DNA of 64,000 nt from JBBSBY01 sp038250835 (GCA_038250835.1 JBBSBY010000002.1:1-64000), one strand, 5' to 3'; shown: positions 44,530-53,972, counted from the first letter of the stretch. Notes: generated by a model from the letters alone, not told the origin. Translations and numbers: made by a program.

Positions 44530-45030
44530 ATGCTGGGCTTTAGAAAAGGAAAAACTGACGCTGTAAGCGGATTTCTCGGGGCCCAAACGGAATTTGTAGG
44601 CAAACTGGCATTTTCCGGGGTGGTGCATCTAGACGGTGTATTCCATGGAGAAATAATAAGCAGAGGGGTGCTTGTTGTCGGGAGTGAGTCGGTTGTCAAC
44701 GCATCCATTCATTCCGCGGTGCTAAAGATTTCGGGCGAGGTTCACGGTGACATAATTGCCACTGAAAGGCTTGAGATGTACCCCCCCGCGAAAGTCTACG
44801 GGAGCGTTAAAAGTCCGGTTCTCGTAATCGAAGAGGGCGTAGTATTCGAAGGATCTTGCAGCATGATATCTTCGGCCCCCGAACTTGGTCCCTTGGTTGA
44901 ACCCGAGGAAGACAACATGGACGGCGAAACCGCGGATAGCATTTCCGCCCAGGCGTGGTCCCCGGAATATGAAGATGAATTGGAGAATGAAGAACACTCG
45001 AAAGACGCGGCGCATAAATCAGGATCATAA
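44530..45030 (+). CDS. Bactofilin
   Basis: 166 residues from ATG 44530, preferred because GGAGG lies five bases upstream and the bactofilin fold begins there; an upstream GTG would add an unrelated tail. The DUF583 beta-helix repeats are visible as GFLGAQTEFVGKLAFSG, VHLDGVFHGEIISRGVLVVG, VLKISGEVHGDIIATERLEM and PPAKVYGSVKSPVLVIEEGV. The last 45 residues are acidic. Bactofilins polymerise without nucleotides and shape the wall, fitting its place directly after rodA. Confidence 0.93.
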   Translation: MLGFRKGKTDAVSGFLGAQTEFVGKLAFSGVVHLDGVFHGEIISRGVLVVGSESVVNASIHSAVLKISGEVHGDIIATERLEMYPPAKVYGSVKSPVLVIEEGVVFEGSCSMISSAPELGPLVEPEEDNMDGETADSISAQAWSPEYEDELENEEHSKDAAHKSGS

Positions 45031-45172
45031 GCCGCGACAAGTTTGTTACCCCAAAACGCGGCATTAATCAGCGTCGAATTGTTTTTTAATCGTCGACCAT
45101 CCGGAATCACCTTTATTTCTGCGTCCGTTCACATAGATCTATTCTGCAGTCTCTTATAGCCCGGAAAAAGTC

Positions 45173-45202
45173 TTGACAAGGATTGCATGAGGGTATTAGT
45201 AT
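45173..45202 (+). promoter_or_regulatory. Sigma-70 promoter of the ATP synthase operon
   Basis: A consensus TTGACA (45173-45178), 18 bases, then TAGTAT (45197-45202). It lies about 125 bases before the first ATP synthase gene and after the bactofilin. The leader between is otherwise featureless. Confidence 0.6.
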
Positions 45203-45332
45203 ACCGATTCATTCTTGGTTTGAGTCATACACTATTCCTCAAAAGAAAATCAGGTGTTTGGTAGACCGGTTGACTCCGAACGGGAGGTACGCCGCAGATT
45301 GTAAAATTTCGCGATCCGGGAGAATTACGCCA

Positions 45333-45761
45333 GTGATTAACTTAAATTTAACTTTGTTCATTCAGTTGATCAATTTCCTGGCTTTGCTCGTCATCCTGAA
45401 CGAAATCCTGTATAAACCTATCATGGCAAAAATGCGGGAGCGTGAAGCGCTGATTCGAAAAGACCAGGAAAAAGCTCTGGATCTGGAGCAGCAGATTCTG
45501 GCCCAGGAGAATCAGCATCAGGAGGAACTTGCCGAAGCGAGGCAAACTGCCGCCCAAGAGAAAAGCGAATTAATTCAAGGGGCCAAGAAGAACGAAGGCG
45601 AGATACTGGACAGAGCCAGAGCCGAAGCCGCTGGAATCGTCGATGAGATGAAACGCTCCATTGACGCGGACGCGGAAGAAGTGCGAAAAACACTGGAAGC
45701 TCAGATGGCCCCCCTTGCCCGTTCGATTGCCTCTAAAATTTTGGGGAGGGCAGTGCAATGA
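45333..45761 (+). CDS. atpF': ATP synthase subunit b' (first of two b-type subunits)
   Basis: 142 residues from GTG 45333, chosen because GGGAG precedes it by ten bases and the product then begins with the expected membrane helix (LNLTLFIQLINFLALLVILN). After the anchor comes a continuous charged helix (KMREREALIRKDQEKALDLE, EILDRARAEAAGIVDEMKRS), the peripheral stalk. Many Desulfobacterota and cyanobacteria have two unlike b subunits; this shorter one resembles b'. The stop overlaps the next ATG by four bases. Confidence 0.93.
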   Translation: MINLNLTLFIQLINFLALLVILNEILYKPIMAKMREREALIRKDQEKALDLEQQILAQENQHQEELAEARQTAAQEKSELIQGAKKNEGEILDRARAEAAGIVDEMKRSIDADAEEVRKTLEAQMAPLARSIASKILGRAVQ

Positions 45762-46330
45762 ACCTTTCGAGAGTGATTGTCTCATTTGCGCTCACTCTGG
45801 TGGCTACAACGGCTTTTGCAGCCTCGGCAGGTCATGCGGAGGCCAGCCCTTGGACCACCACCATGTTGGTTTGGCGTGTAATAAACACAATCGCCTTATT
45901 GGCTCTCCTCGTTTACTTCCTCAAAAAACCGCTCGTTACATTCCTGCACGAAAGAAAAGCTCAAATTAAGCGAGACCTCGAAGACGCTAAACAGCAACGT
46001 GAAGATGCTGAAAAGTTAATCGCGGAATATAAGACGAAAATTGCAGGCATGGAGCAAGAGCTGGACCGCATGCGAGCGGAGTTGAAAAAGATTTCCGATG
46101 CCGAAAGCGACAAGGTTGTTGATAACGCGAACCGTATGGCCGCAAGCATCATCGAATCGGCTCGTTTAGCCGCCGAGCAGGAAGTACGCAAAGCTAAGGC
46201 CACCTTAAAGAACGAGGCGGTCCAATTGGCTGTTAAATTGGCGGAATCCCTCATTCGCGAGAAGATTAACGAAGATGATCGCAAGAAATTAGTTGAGGAT
46301 TATTTTGTCAAAGTCGGGGGTACGAAGTGA
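45758..46330 (+). CDS. atpF: ATP synthase subunit b
   Basis: A 190-residue peripheral-stalk subunit. It has an unusual N-terminal hydrophobic segment resembling a signal peptide (VIVSFALTLVATTAFAASAG) before the true anchor helix (WRVINTIALLALLVYFLKKP), a layout also met in other deltaproteobacterial b subunits. The stalk helix follows (LHERKAQIKRDLEDAKQQRE) and the C-terminus AVQLAVKLAESLIREKINED contacts delta. It overlaps b' and atpH by four bases at each end. Confidence 0.94.
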   Translation: MNLSRVIVSFALTLVATTAFAASAGHAEASPWTTTMLVWRVINTIALLALLVYFLKKPLVTFLHERKAQIKRDLEDAKQQREDAEKLIAEYKTKIAGMEQELDRMRAELKKISDAESDKVVDNANRMAASIIESARLAAEQEVRKAKATLKNEAVQLAVKLAESLIREKINEDDRKKLVEDYFVKVGGTK

Positions 46331-46866
46331 TTAGCACCACTTTATCGAGACGCTACGCAAAGGCGCTTATCTCAATAGGGCAGGAAAACGACGCCCTGGA
46401 TAAGTACGGCGAAGACCTCGCGGCCCTTGTGCAGATGGTGGACGAATCGAGGGATTTTCGAGAACTTTTGATTAACCCCGTCTTTACCAAGGAAGATAAA
46501 AAGAAAATTGCGGGTGAAATCCTCAACCAAATGAGAACCGATCCCATTGTGGTCAATTTTGTTAATGTGCTCATTGACCGAAAGAGAATCGATCAACTTA
46601 GCGGCATTGAAAAAGCATATCGTGAGCGACTCGATGAAATTAAGGGAGTTACCCGGGGTGAGGTAATCAGCGCTGAACCCCTTAGTGAGGAAGAACTGGG
46701 GCGAGTCACCGACGCCCTTTCAACCATAAGTGGAAAACAGGTGCTGGTAGCCACTAAGACTGACGAAAGTCTTATTGGAGGGCTAGTTGCCAGAGTCGGA
46801 GACATGATTCTTGACGGGACGATTCGTACCCAGCTCAACCAGCTTAAGGAAAGCCTGAAGGGATAG
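46327..46866 (+). CDS. atpH: ATP synthase subunit delta
   Basis: 179 residues joining F1 to the peripheral stalk. The N-terminal domain shows STTLSRRYAKALISIGQEND, with LLINPVFTKEDKKKIAGEIL and VNFVNVLIDRKRI. The C-terminus DESLIGGLVARVGDMILDGT and RTQLNQLKESL is conserved. GTG 46327 overlaps the b stop (GTGA), implying coupling. Confidence 0.96.
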   Translation: MISTTLSRRYAKALISIGQENDALDKYGEDLAALVQMVDESRDFRELLINPVFTKEDKKKIAGEILNQMRTDPIVVNFVNVLIDRKRIDQLSGIEKAYRERLDEIKGVTRGEVISAEPLSEEELGRVTDALSTISGKQVLVATKTDESLIGGLVARVGDMILDGTIRTQLNQLKESLKG

Positions 46867-46871
46867 GGACA

Positions 46872-48398
46872 ATGCAGATTAGAGCCGAAGAAATCAGCCA
46901 GATTATTAAGCAGCAAATTCAGGATTATGACAAAAAGGTCGAGGTCAGTGAGACCGGAACCGTCATCAGCGTCGGGGACGGTATCGCCCGACTCCATGGA
47001 CTCGAGAACGCCATGGCCGGCGAACTCCTTGAGTTCCCTGGAAACCTGATGGGCATGGTCCTAAACCTTGAATCCGACAACGTCGGCGCAGCAATCCTGG
47101 GCGAAGACGTCCACATCAAAGAGGGCGACACCGTTAAACGCACCAACCGAATCGTTCAGGTTCCGGTCGGACCCGCCATGCTCGGAAGAGTCGTTGACTC
47201 GATTGGTCAGCCCATTGACGGCAAAGGGCCGGTTGACACTACGGAATCCCGAGTTATCGAAATGGTCGCCCCTGGTATCATTAAACGCCAGCCGGTGAAG
47301 GAACCTCTGCAGACCGGTATTAAATACATTGACTCAATGATCCCCATCGGTCGCGGTCAACGGGAGCTTATCATCGGCGACCGCCAGACTGGGAAAACCG
47401 CCATTGCCGTGGACACGATCATCAATCAAAAAGACGGTGATGTTAAGTGCATCTATGTCGCGGTCGGTCAGAAAAGATCAACCGTCGCTCAGGTCGTGGC
47501 CACTCTCGAACGCTTTGGAGCAATGGCCTATACCACTGTGGTTTCCGCGACGGCTTCGGACCCGGCCCCCATGCAATACATCGCTCCTTATACAGGCGTC
47601 ACCATGGGCGAGTATTACCGTGACAACGGTCAGCACGCCCTTATAATCTATGATGACCTAAGCAAACAAGCGGTCGCTTACCGGCAGCTTTCACTGCTCC
47701 TTAGAAGACCTCCGGGCCGTGAAGCATATCCCGGTGACGTTTTCTACCTTCACTCCAGGTTGTTGGAACGCGCCGCAAAAATGGGCGACACACTTGGCGG
47801 CGGCAGCTTGACCGCTCTTCCCATCATCGAGACCCAGGCCGGTGACGTGTCGGCTTACATTCCGACAAATGTTATTTCCATTACCGACGGACAGATCTTC
47901 CTCTCCACCGACCTTTTTTATTCCGGTGTTCGCCCGGCCGTCAACGTCGGTCTAAGCGTTTCCCGAGTCGGCGGTAATGCGCAGATCAAGGCCATGAAAC
48001 AAGTTGCGGGTTCGTTGCGCCTCGACCTGGCTCAGTTCCGTGAATTGGAAGCTTTTGCGCAGTTTGGCTCGGATCTTGATAAAGTTACTCAAGCCCAGCT
48101 AGCTCGCGGAACACGCTTGGTCGAAATCCTAAAGCAGCCTCAATATGAACCAATGGCCGTCGAAAAACAGGTTGCGGTCATCTTTGCAGCCACAAACGGT
48201 TTTGTTGATGAATATGACCTCAGAACTCTTGCAGAGTTTGAACGCCAGTATCTTAGCTTCCTAGAAGCAAGCCATGCAGACGTCCTTCAAGAAATTAAGG
48301 AAAAGAAAGTCATTTCCGCCGAGTTAGACGGCAAAATGAAGAAATTAATCGAGGAATTCAAAGGACAATTTACACCGCCGGAACTCTCAATCGTTTAA
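46872..48398 (+). CDS. atpA: ATP synthase subunit alpha
   Basis: A 508-residue non-catalytic nucleotide-binding subunit of F1. The P-loop GDRQTGKT is at 169-176. SGVRPAVNVGLSVSRVGGNAQ is the typical signature, and LLLRRPPGREAYPGDVFYLH matches the family. The N-terminal EISQIIKQQIQDYDKKVEVS region binds delta. It follows atpH by five bases. Confidence 0.98.
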   Translation: MQIRAEEISQIIKQQIQDYDKKVEVSETGTVISVGDGIARLHGLENAMAGELLEFPGNLMGMVLNLESDNVGAAILGEDVHIKEGDTVKRTNRIVQVPVGPAMLGRVVDSIGQPIDGKGPVDTTESRVIEMVAPGIIKRQPVKEPLQTGIKYIDSMIPIGRGQRELIIGDRQTGKTAIAVDTIINQKDGDVKCIYVAVGQKRSTVAQVVATLERFGAMAYTTVVSATASDPAPMQYIAPYTGVTMGEYYRDNGQHALIIYDDLSKQAVAYRQLSLLLRRPPGREAYPGDVFYLHSRLLERAAKMGDTLGGGSLTALPIIETQAGDVSAYIPTNVISITDGQIFLSTDLFYSGVRPAVNVGLSVSRVGGNAQIKAMKQVAGSLRLDLAQFRELEAFAQFGSDLDKVTQAQLARGTRLVEILKQPQYEPMAVEKQVAVIFAATNGFVDEYDLRTLAEFERQYLSFLEASHADVLQEIKEKKVISAELDGKMKKLIEEFKGQFTPPELSIV

Positions 48399-48443
48399 TC
48401 CTGCGGACAGCGGTTCAAGGAACTAGAATAGGCAGAGGTCGAT

Positions 48444-49307
48444 ATGGCAAACCTCAGAGATATTCGCAAGCGCATAGCAAGCGTTAAGAATACACAGAAA
48501 ATCACTAACGCCATGAAAATGGTGTCTGCGGCTAAGTTGCGGAGGGCGGAAGAAGCGATCAAGTCCGCCCGCCCGTTTTCTGAGAAAATGAGAGAGGTGC
48601 TTTTATCACTTGCGCAGAGGGTGGATCCGAGTGTTCATCCGATGCTCGAGGTTAAGCCCGCCCAGCAAGCGCTGATGATTGAAATCACTGCGGATAGGGG
48701 ACTCTGCGGCGCCTTCAACGCCAACCTCAACCGTAGGACGGAAGCATTCGTCAAACAAATGTCCGGACAAGGCGTGAAAGTAGATTTGGTGAATGTAGGC
48801 CGCAAAGGTAATGATTATTTTCGTAGGCGTCCTGTAGAAATCGTTGATCGATTCACAAATGTCATGAATTCGGTCAACTTTGAACTGGCAGGTCGCATAG
48901 TTAATTCGGTTAGTGAAAAATATTCGACCGGAGAGTATCAGGAAGTCTACATTATTTACAATAGCTTTCGCACAGCCGTAACACAGGTTCTGACTTTACG
49001 GAGATTACTGCCGGTTACCCCGGAGGAAGAGGGCTGGACAAGAAGAAGAGAATATCTGTATGAACCGTCGGAGGAAGATTTACTCCGTGAAATATTGCCC
49101 CGTTACATACAGGTTCAAGTCTTCACAAGCCTGTTGGACTCCGTAGCTTCTGAGCACGGCGCCCGAATGACGGCTATGGAGGCCGCAACTACCAACGCGG
49201 AAGAGATGATACACAAACTGACGCTTAAATTGAACCGTCTACGTCAGGAATCGATCACAACCGAATTAATGGAAATTATCGGCGGCGCCGAGGCGCTAAA
49301 AGGTTAG
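48444..49307 (+). CDS. atpG: ATP synthase subunit gamma
   Basis: A 287-residue central-shaft subunit. It has the N-terminal helix RDIRKRIASVKNTQKITNAM and KMVSAAKLRRAEEAI, ITADRGLCGAFNANLNRRT, and the C-terminal helix AMEAATTNAEEMIHKLTLKL with NRLRQESITTELMEIIGGAE. Normal length. It lies between alpha and beta as in the standard F1 order. Confidence 0.97.
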   Translation: MANLRDIRKRIASVKNTQKITNAMKMVSAAKLRRAEEAIKSARPFSEKMREVLLSLAQRVDPSVHPMLEVKPAQQALMIEITADRGLCGAFNANLNRRTEAFVKQMSGQGVKVDLVNVGRKGNDYFRRRPVEIVDRFTNVMNSVNFELAGRIVNSVSEKYSTGEYQEVYIIYNSFRTAVTQVLTLRRLLPVTPEEEGWTRRREYLYEPSEEDLLREILPRYIQVQVFTSLLDSVASEHGARMTAMEAATTNAEEMIHKLTLKLNRLRQESITTELMEIIGGAEALKG

Positions 49308-49361
49308 GAATCTCTTCCGAAGAGTTTAGAAATACAAACGGTTCCAGGAGGATATCCCAAA

Positions 49362-50810
49362 ATGGCAGAGGGAAAAATCGTTCAGGTTATCGGACCTGTT
49401 GTTGACGTCGAATTCCCGGAAAATCAACTTCCGTCCATTTTTAACGCGCTGTTTATTACAAACCCGTCGTTGAACGATCAGCCCGACAACTTGGTTGTCG
49501 AGGTCGCTCAGCATCTGGGTGACAATACAGTCCGCACCATCGCCATGGAGAGCACCGACGGCCTGGTCCGTGGTATGGCGGTCAAAGACACAGGCGCCCC
49601 CATCAGAGTTCCGGTCGGCAAAGCCGTGTTGGGAAGAATTCTCAATGTCGTTGGTCGACCCGTGGATGAAGGCGGCCCCGTGAATGCAGAGGAAACTCGC
49701 CCCATTCACAGGTCGGCGCCTTCTTTCGATGAACAAGTCACCGACATTAGTATCCAAGAAACCGGCATCAAAGTCGTCGATTTGATCGCCCCGTTTATGA
49801 GAGGCGGTAAAATTGGATTTTTCGGCGGCGCGGGCGTTGGAAAAACAGTCTTCATGATGGAGATCATCAATAATATCGCCAAGCAGTTCGGAGGAACCAG
49901 TGTGTTCGCGGGCGTTGGTGAAAGATCCCGTGAAGGAAATGACCTTTATCTCGAAATGGGCGGCGTGTTGCCCGGTCAAGAAAAGAAACAGGAAGGTGAG
50001 CGAGTTCTTGATCGTGCCGCATTAATTTACGGACAAATGAACGAGCCTCCCGGAGCTCGCGCTCGGGTTGCGCTGACGGCTCTCACGGTTGCCGAGTATT
50101 TCCGTGATGAGCAAAAAATGGACGTTATGCTCTTTGTTGATAATATCTTCCGTTTCACTCAGGCCGGTTCCGAGGTCTCCGCTTTGCTGGGTCGCATGCC
50201 CTCCGCGGTCGGTTATCAGCCAACATTGGGAACGGATATGGGCGAATTGCAGGAAAGAATTTGCTCGACCCAGAATGGATCGATCACTGCCGTTGAATGT
50301 ATATACGTTCCTGCGGACGACTTGACCGACCCTGCGCCCGCCACGACATTTGCCCACTTAGACGGCACGGTCGTTCTTTCGCGTCAGGTTGCCGAACTTG
50401 GTATTTACCCGGCGGTTGACCCCCTTGACTCAACTTCGAGGATTTTGGATCCAAGAATTATTGGCGAAGATCATTACAAAGTCGCTCGTTCGGTTCAGTT
50501 GGTGCTCCAGAGATACAAAGACCTTCAGGACATCATTGCCATTCTCGGTATGGATGAACTCTCTGAAGAAGATAGACTCGTGGTCTCAAGAGCCCGAAAG
50601 ATTCAGCGCTTCCTGTCTCAACCATTCTTCGTCGCCCAGGAATTTACCGGAACTCCTGGTAAATACGTCAAGATTCAGGACACAGTGGCCGGTTTCAAGG
50701 AAATCGTTGAAGGTAAATACGACGACATTCCTGAGCAGGCATTCTACATGGTCGGCGACTTGAGCGAAGTGTTGGAAAAGGCCGAAAGACTGAAGACCCA
50801 AGCAGCTTAA
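49362..50810 (+). CDS. atpD: ATP synthase subunit beta
   Basis: A 482-residue catalytic subunit. The P-loop GGAGVGKT is at 155-162, with the catalytic glutamate in AGVGERSREGNDLYLEM, and the family signature PAVDPLDSTSR is present. The DELSEEDRL (DELSEED) motif that contacts gamma is intact. Ribosome site AGGAGG precedes the ATG. It reversibly couples proton or sodium flow to ATP synthesis. Confidence 0.98.
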   Translation: MAEGKIVQVIGPVVDVEFPENQLPSIFNALFITNPSLNDQPDNLVVEVAQHLGDNTVRTIAMESTDGLVRGMAVKDTGAPIRVPVGKAVLGRILNVVGRPVDEGGPVNAEETRPIHRSAPSFDEQVTDISIQETGIKVVDLIAPFMRGGKIGFFGGAGVGKTVFMMEIINNIAKQFGGTSVFAGVGERSREGNDLYLEMGGVLPGQEKKQEGERVLDRAALIYGQMNEPPGARARVALTALTVAEYFRDEQKMDVMLFVDNIFRFTQAGSEVSALLGRMPSAVGYQPTLGTDMGELQERICSTQNGSITAVECIYVPADDLTDPAPATTFAHLDGTVVLSRQVAELGIYPAVDPLDSTSRILDPRIIGEDHYKVARSVQLVLQRYKDLQDIIAILGMDELSEEDRLVVSRARKIQRFLSQPFFVAQEFTGTPGKYVKIQDTVAGFKEIVEGKYDDIPEQAFYMVGDLSEVLEKAERLKTQAA

Positions 50811-50821
50811 GGGAGTGGCCT

Positions 50822-51235
50822 ATGTCGGAACAATTTAAGGTCGAAGTGGTAACTCCCACCGGAGTCATCCTCGATAAAATGGTTGAAGAAGTCATAGCTC
50901 CAGGCATCATGGGTGAGTTTGGCGTGCTGATCGGCCACACTCCCATGTTGACTTTCATCAGACCCGGAATTTTTTCTTATCTCGAGAACGATAAATTCAC
51001 GAAATTCGCCGTAGGCGCGGGCTTCTGTGAAGTTCTTAAGAATTCGGTCACAGTATTGGTGGATGAAGCCTACAGAGTCGAAGAGATTGACCGAGCTACT
51101 ATTGCAGCTGATATTCTTGCTCTCGAACAACAGCTCGTGGAAATCGACGCTGCGTCGAATCCTGCCGCGCATACGGCAGCAATGAATAAGTTGAAGATAG
51201 CTCGAGCGAAATCTACTTTGGTTTCAGGTAACTAG
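50822..51235 (+). CDS. atpC: ATP synthase subunit epsilon
   Basis: 137 residues: the N-terminal beta sandwich (FKVEVVTPTGVILDKMVEEV, IAPGIMGEFGVLIGHTPMLT) and a C-terminal helical hairpin (EEIDRATIAADILALEQQLV) that can inhibit hydrolysis. Last gene of the operon; a strong hairpin follows at 51391. Subunits a and c are not encoded in this window. Confidence 0.96.
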   Translation: MSEQFKVEVVTPTGVILDKMVEEVIAPGIMGEFGVLIGHTPMLTFIRPGIFSYLENDKFTKFAVGAGFCEVLKNSVTVLVDEAYRVEEIDRATIAADILALEQQLVEIDAASNPAAHTAAMNKLKIARAKSTLVSGN

Positions 51236-51390
51236 TTATTGGACATGTAGTATCCAAGAATTCGTCCGCCTGCATATATTTAGAAGCTCAGTGAGTTTTA
51301 AATGCAGGCAACCCGACACTAATAACTCAGACTGTGCGCCATAAAGATTTCAGTTAAACTCGATGGTTAAGTTGTAGATCTAACAATGTC

Positions 51391-51420
51391 GAGCCCCGGT
51401 TAATGCCGGGGCTCTTCTTG
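51391..51420 (+). terminator. Terminator of the ATP synthase operon
   Basis: GAGCCCCGG (51391-51399) pairs perfectly with CCGGGGCTC (51406-51414) around a six-base loop, followed by TTCTTG. It lies about 155 bases after atpC and just ahead of the next promoter, so it separates two transcription units. Confidence 0.8.
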
Positions 51421-51428
51421 TCTGCTGA

Positions 51429-51457
51429 TTGACATCTGTTAAGCATTTTCGTATAAT
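51429..51457 (+). promoter_or_regulatory. Perfect-consensus sigma-70 promoter
   Basis: TTGACA (51429-51434), exactly 17 bases, TATAAT (51452-51457). Both hexamers match consensus. Transcription should start near 51464, driving the TPR/peptidase genes. It also decides the start of the downstream gene, since an in-frame TTG at 51464 would coincide with the transcript start. Confidence 0.85.
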
Positions 51458-51502
51458 TATATATTGGGGGAGAGATTATCTAGTTCACCGGGATCTAACA
51501 CC

Positions 51503-52117
51503 ATGAGCAATGATCAGCATGACGGCCGCGATGGCGCCAACGAGTCAACCTCTGTTTTGTCGCTTCCCTCCGTAATACAAAAATCCGCAGAATTGATTCA
51601 ATCAGACCAGGTGGATCAGGCTTTAGAGTTGCTCCGCTCTATAGAACGCGATTACATCCAGGGAGCGCAACTCTTTGATCTGCTGGGTGACGCTCTCCTT
51701 CGGCAGGGGCAAATTGAAGTAGGTATCCGTTATAAGACAATGTTTGAAGTGCTCAGGGGAACCTTTCGCATCCTCCAGGAAAAACGCCTGTCCAGCCAGA
51801 TTCAGACAGAGAGCGCTCTGTCCGGCAAACTCAAAACATCTGATGAATTACATCTCGATCCGGATGAGAATCATCCCCACGAAGAAGTCGGATTGCCTGC
51901 GACTCTCTCCATGGGACATGAACTCATGAGACAAGGACATTATGATAAGGCGCTGGAGATCTACAGAAAATTAGCCGGCCGCAATCCCGGAGATCCGCAA
52001 TTTGAGCAGCATATGGAAAAAGCTAAGAAGAAACGAAACGAAAAGGAATTATTAGGGGTGCTGCAACATTGGTTGAGTAATATTGATCAAATCAAATCCG
52101 GAAGAACGAAAGAGTGA
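51503..52117 (+). CDS. TPR-repeat protein
   Basis: 204 residues from ATG 51503; an upstream in-frame TTG (51464) is at the predicted transcription start and is rejected. It has no signal peptide, so it is probably cytoplasmic. TPR-like helical pairs are seen at SAELIQSDQVDQALELLRSI and in the last third (MGHELMRQGHYDKALEIYRK, LAGRNPGDPQFEQHM). The middle is polar and low in structure. It overlaps the M24 peptidase gene by one base (TGATG) and probably shares its transcript. Protein-protein scaffold of unknown partner. Confidence 0.8.
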   Translation: MSNDQHDGRDGANESTSVLSLPSVIQKSAELIQSDQVDQALELLRSIERDYIQGAQLFDLLGDALLRQGQIEVGIRYKTMFEVLRGTFRILQEKRLSSQIQTESALSGKLKTSDELHLDPDENHPHEEVGLPATLSMGHELMRQGHYDKALEIYRKLAGRNPGDPQFEQHMEKAKKKRNEKELLGVLQHWLSNIDQIKSGRTKE

Positions 52118-53202
52118 TGTCGACCTCAATCAATAATTTGCATGCCAAGCTTAAAAGTTTGGGAGCCGAAGCCGTGCTTTTTAACAGCTCGGAGTTTCTT
52201 CCATCCGTGAATCTACGTTATTTATCCGGATTCACCGGCTCGGATGCGTCGTTACTGATCACCAACTCTGAACGTCATTTTTTTACTGATGGCCGTTACG
52301 ATACCCAGGCTCAGCAGGAGATATCAGGATTTCAGATTCACATACAACGTGATAAATTCAAGAAAATTGTGAGCCTACTTAAGAGATTAAAGATCCGGAA
52401 TCTCGCTGTTGAAGCTCCTAGAATCAGCTACGCGTTTGGGACCGAGTTGATCAAGAAGACGGGCGTGAAGCTAATTTCCCTCAAACGTGATTATTTAGAG
52501 AAATTCCGGATTCTAAAAACTCCGGAGGAGCGGAACGAAATTGCCAAAGCTGCGCAAATAGCCTCCGATGCCTGTGGAAATTTAATTGCGCAGGGGCTAT
52601 CAGGTAAAAGAGAGTTTGAAGTAGCTGCCGAGCTGGAAAACTTATTCCGCACGGGAGGGGCTTCAGGAACAGCGTTCGACACCATAGTGGCTTCCGGGGA
52701 AAGAAGCGCTCTGCCGCATGGAACCGCCACGTCTAAAAAAATCAAGAAGGGCGAACTGGTCATACTCGACTACGGTTGCAGTTTAGCTTCAGGTTACAGA
52801 AGTGATGAAACCGTAACATGCATTGTCGGAACTCCGTCACAGGAACAGAAGAAAATCTATGAGGCGGTTCATCGCGCCCATGACAAAGCTTTAGCAGCGG
52901 CAAAAGTCGGTGTTAAAGTCGTAGATTTGGACAAAGTAGCGCGGAATGAAATTGATGAAGCCGGTTACGGGAAGTTTTTCATGCACTCACTAGGTCACGG
53001 ACTCGGATTGGAAACCCATGAGCCGCCTTATCTTTCGCCAAAAGGCCGAGGTGTTTTGCAGGCCGGCATGGTGTTCACCATAGAACCGGGAGTATACATT
53101 CAAGGGGTTGGTGGTGTGAGATTGGAAAGTTTGGTGTATCTCGGGTCCTCGGCACCTGATGTCTTATCCGGTATGGAAAAGAAGCTAATCAAAGTAAAGT
53201 GA
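52117..53202 (+). CDS. Xaa-Pro peptidase, M24 family
   Basis: A 361-residue creatinase/prolidase-fold metallopeptidase. The N-terminal creatinase-N domain (LRYLSGFTGSDASLLITNSE, HFFTDGRYDTQAQQEI) precedes the pita-bread domain. The metal ligands are visible as two Asp in ILDYGCSLASGYRSDETVT, His in HSLGHGLGLETHEPP, and two Glu in VFTIEPGVYIQG and VRLESLVYLG. It removes residues before proline from peptides. ATG 52117 is preferred over a GTG one codon earlier because it sits in the TGATG overlap with the TPR gene. Confidence 0.95.
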   Translation: MSTSINNLHAKLKSLGAEAVLFNSSEFLPSVNLRYLSGFTGSDASLLITNSERHFFTDGRYDTQAQQEISGFQIHIQRDKFKKIVSLLKRLKIRNLAVEAPRISYAFGTELIKKTGVKLISLKRDYLEKFRILKTPEERNEIAKAAQIASDACGNLIAQGLSGKREFEVAAELENLFRTGGASGTAFDTIVASGERSALPHGTATSKKIKKGELVILDYGCSLASGYRSDETVTCIVGTPSQEQKKIYEAVHRAHDKALAAAKVGVKVVDLDKVARNEIDEAGYGKFFMHSLGHGLGLETHEPPYLSPKGRGVLQAGMVFTIEPGVYIQGVGGVRLESLVYLGSSAPDVLSGMEKKLIKVK

Positions 53203-53411
53203 TAATCCGCATTCTCGCTTTTCGAATCATTTTCAAGGTATTTAATCCATTTGCACAAATTATCTTGGTTGTTGCGCCGTGCGAGTGCCAAAAACTCTGC
53301 TACGCGCAGTAATCCGGCTATGAGATTGCCTGAACAATACACAGTCTTATATGCTCAGGAAAAGTTATGAAAATAATCGGTATAATTACAAATATATTAG
53401 GAGAATAAAGA

Positions 53412-53972
53412 ATGTATTCAACGCCGGATTTTAGAAAGGGACTTAAAATCGAAATCAATGGGGAACCTTTCACGATTGTCGATTTTCTTCATGTAAAGCC
53501 CGGTAAAGGCGGAGCGTTTGTTCGCACGACCCTTAAAAGTCTAACCAGCGGCAATGTGCTGGAACGCACATTTCGATCGGGTGAGAAGATAGACAAACCA
53601 AATCTTGAAGAAAAAGAAATGCAGTATTTATACGAAAGTGAAGGCGAGTTCCACTTCATGGAAAACGAGACTTATGAGCAACTCTTTCTAACTCAAGACC
53701 AGCTTGGCGCCGCCAAGAATTATCTCCAAGAAAATGTAGTTGTTACGGTCCTGTTTCATAACGGCAAACCGATTGGTGTTGACGTCCCTATTTTCGTCGA
53801 ATTACCGGTAGTAGCCACCGAACCGGGCGTTCGGGGAGATACGGCTTCAGGTGGATCTAAACCCGCTACACTCCAAACCGGCCTCACGGTACAAGTTCCC
53901 TTTTTTGTCAATGAAGGGGACATTCTGAAAATCGATACTCGAACAGGAAAATACATCGAAAGAGTAAAGTGA
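53412..53972 (+). CDS. efp: Elongation factor P
   Basis: 186 residues with the three EF-P beta barrels: MYSTPDFRKGLKIEINGEPF, EFHFMENETYEQLFLTQDQL and GDTASGGSKPATLQTGLTVQ with FFVNEGDILKIDTRTGKYIE. The modifiable lysine is K32 in KPGKGGAF, the setting used by lysylated EF-P. No epmA or epmB is nearby. It relieves ribosome stalling at polyproline. Preceded by AGGAG and a TATAAT at about 53380. Confidence 0.97.
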   Translation: MYSTPDFRKGLKIEINGEPFTIVDFLHVKPGKGGAFVRTTLKSLTSGNVLERTFRSGEKIDKPNLEEKEMQYLYESEGEFHFMENETYEQLFLTQDQLGAAKNYLQENVVVTVLFHNGKPIGVDVPIFVELPVVATEPGVRGDTASGGSKPATLQTGLTVQVPFFVNEGDILKIDTRTGKYIERVK

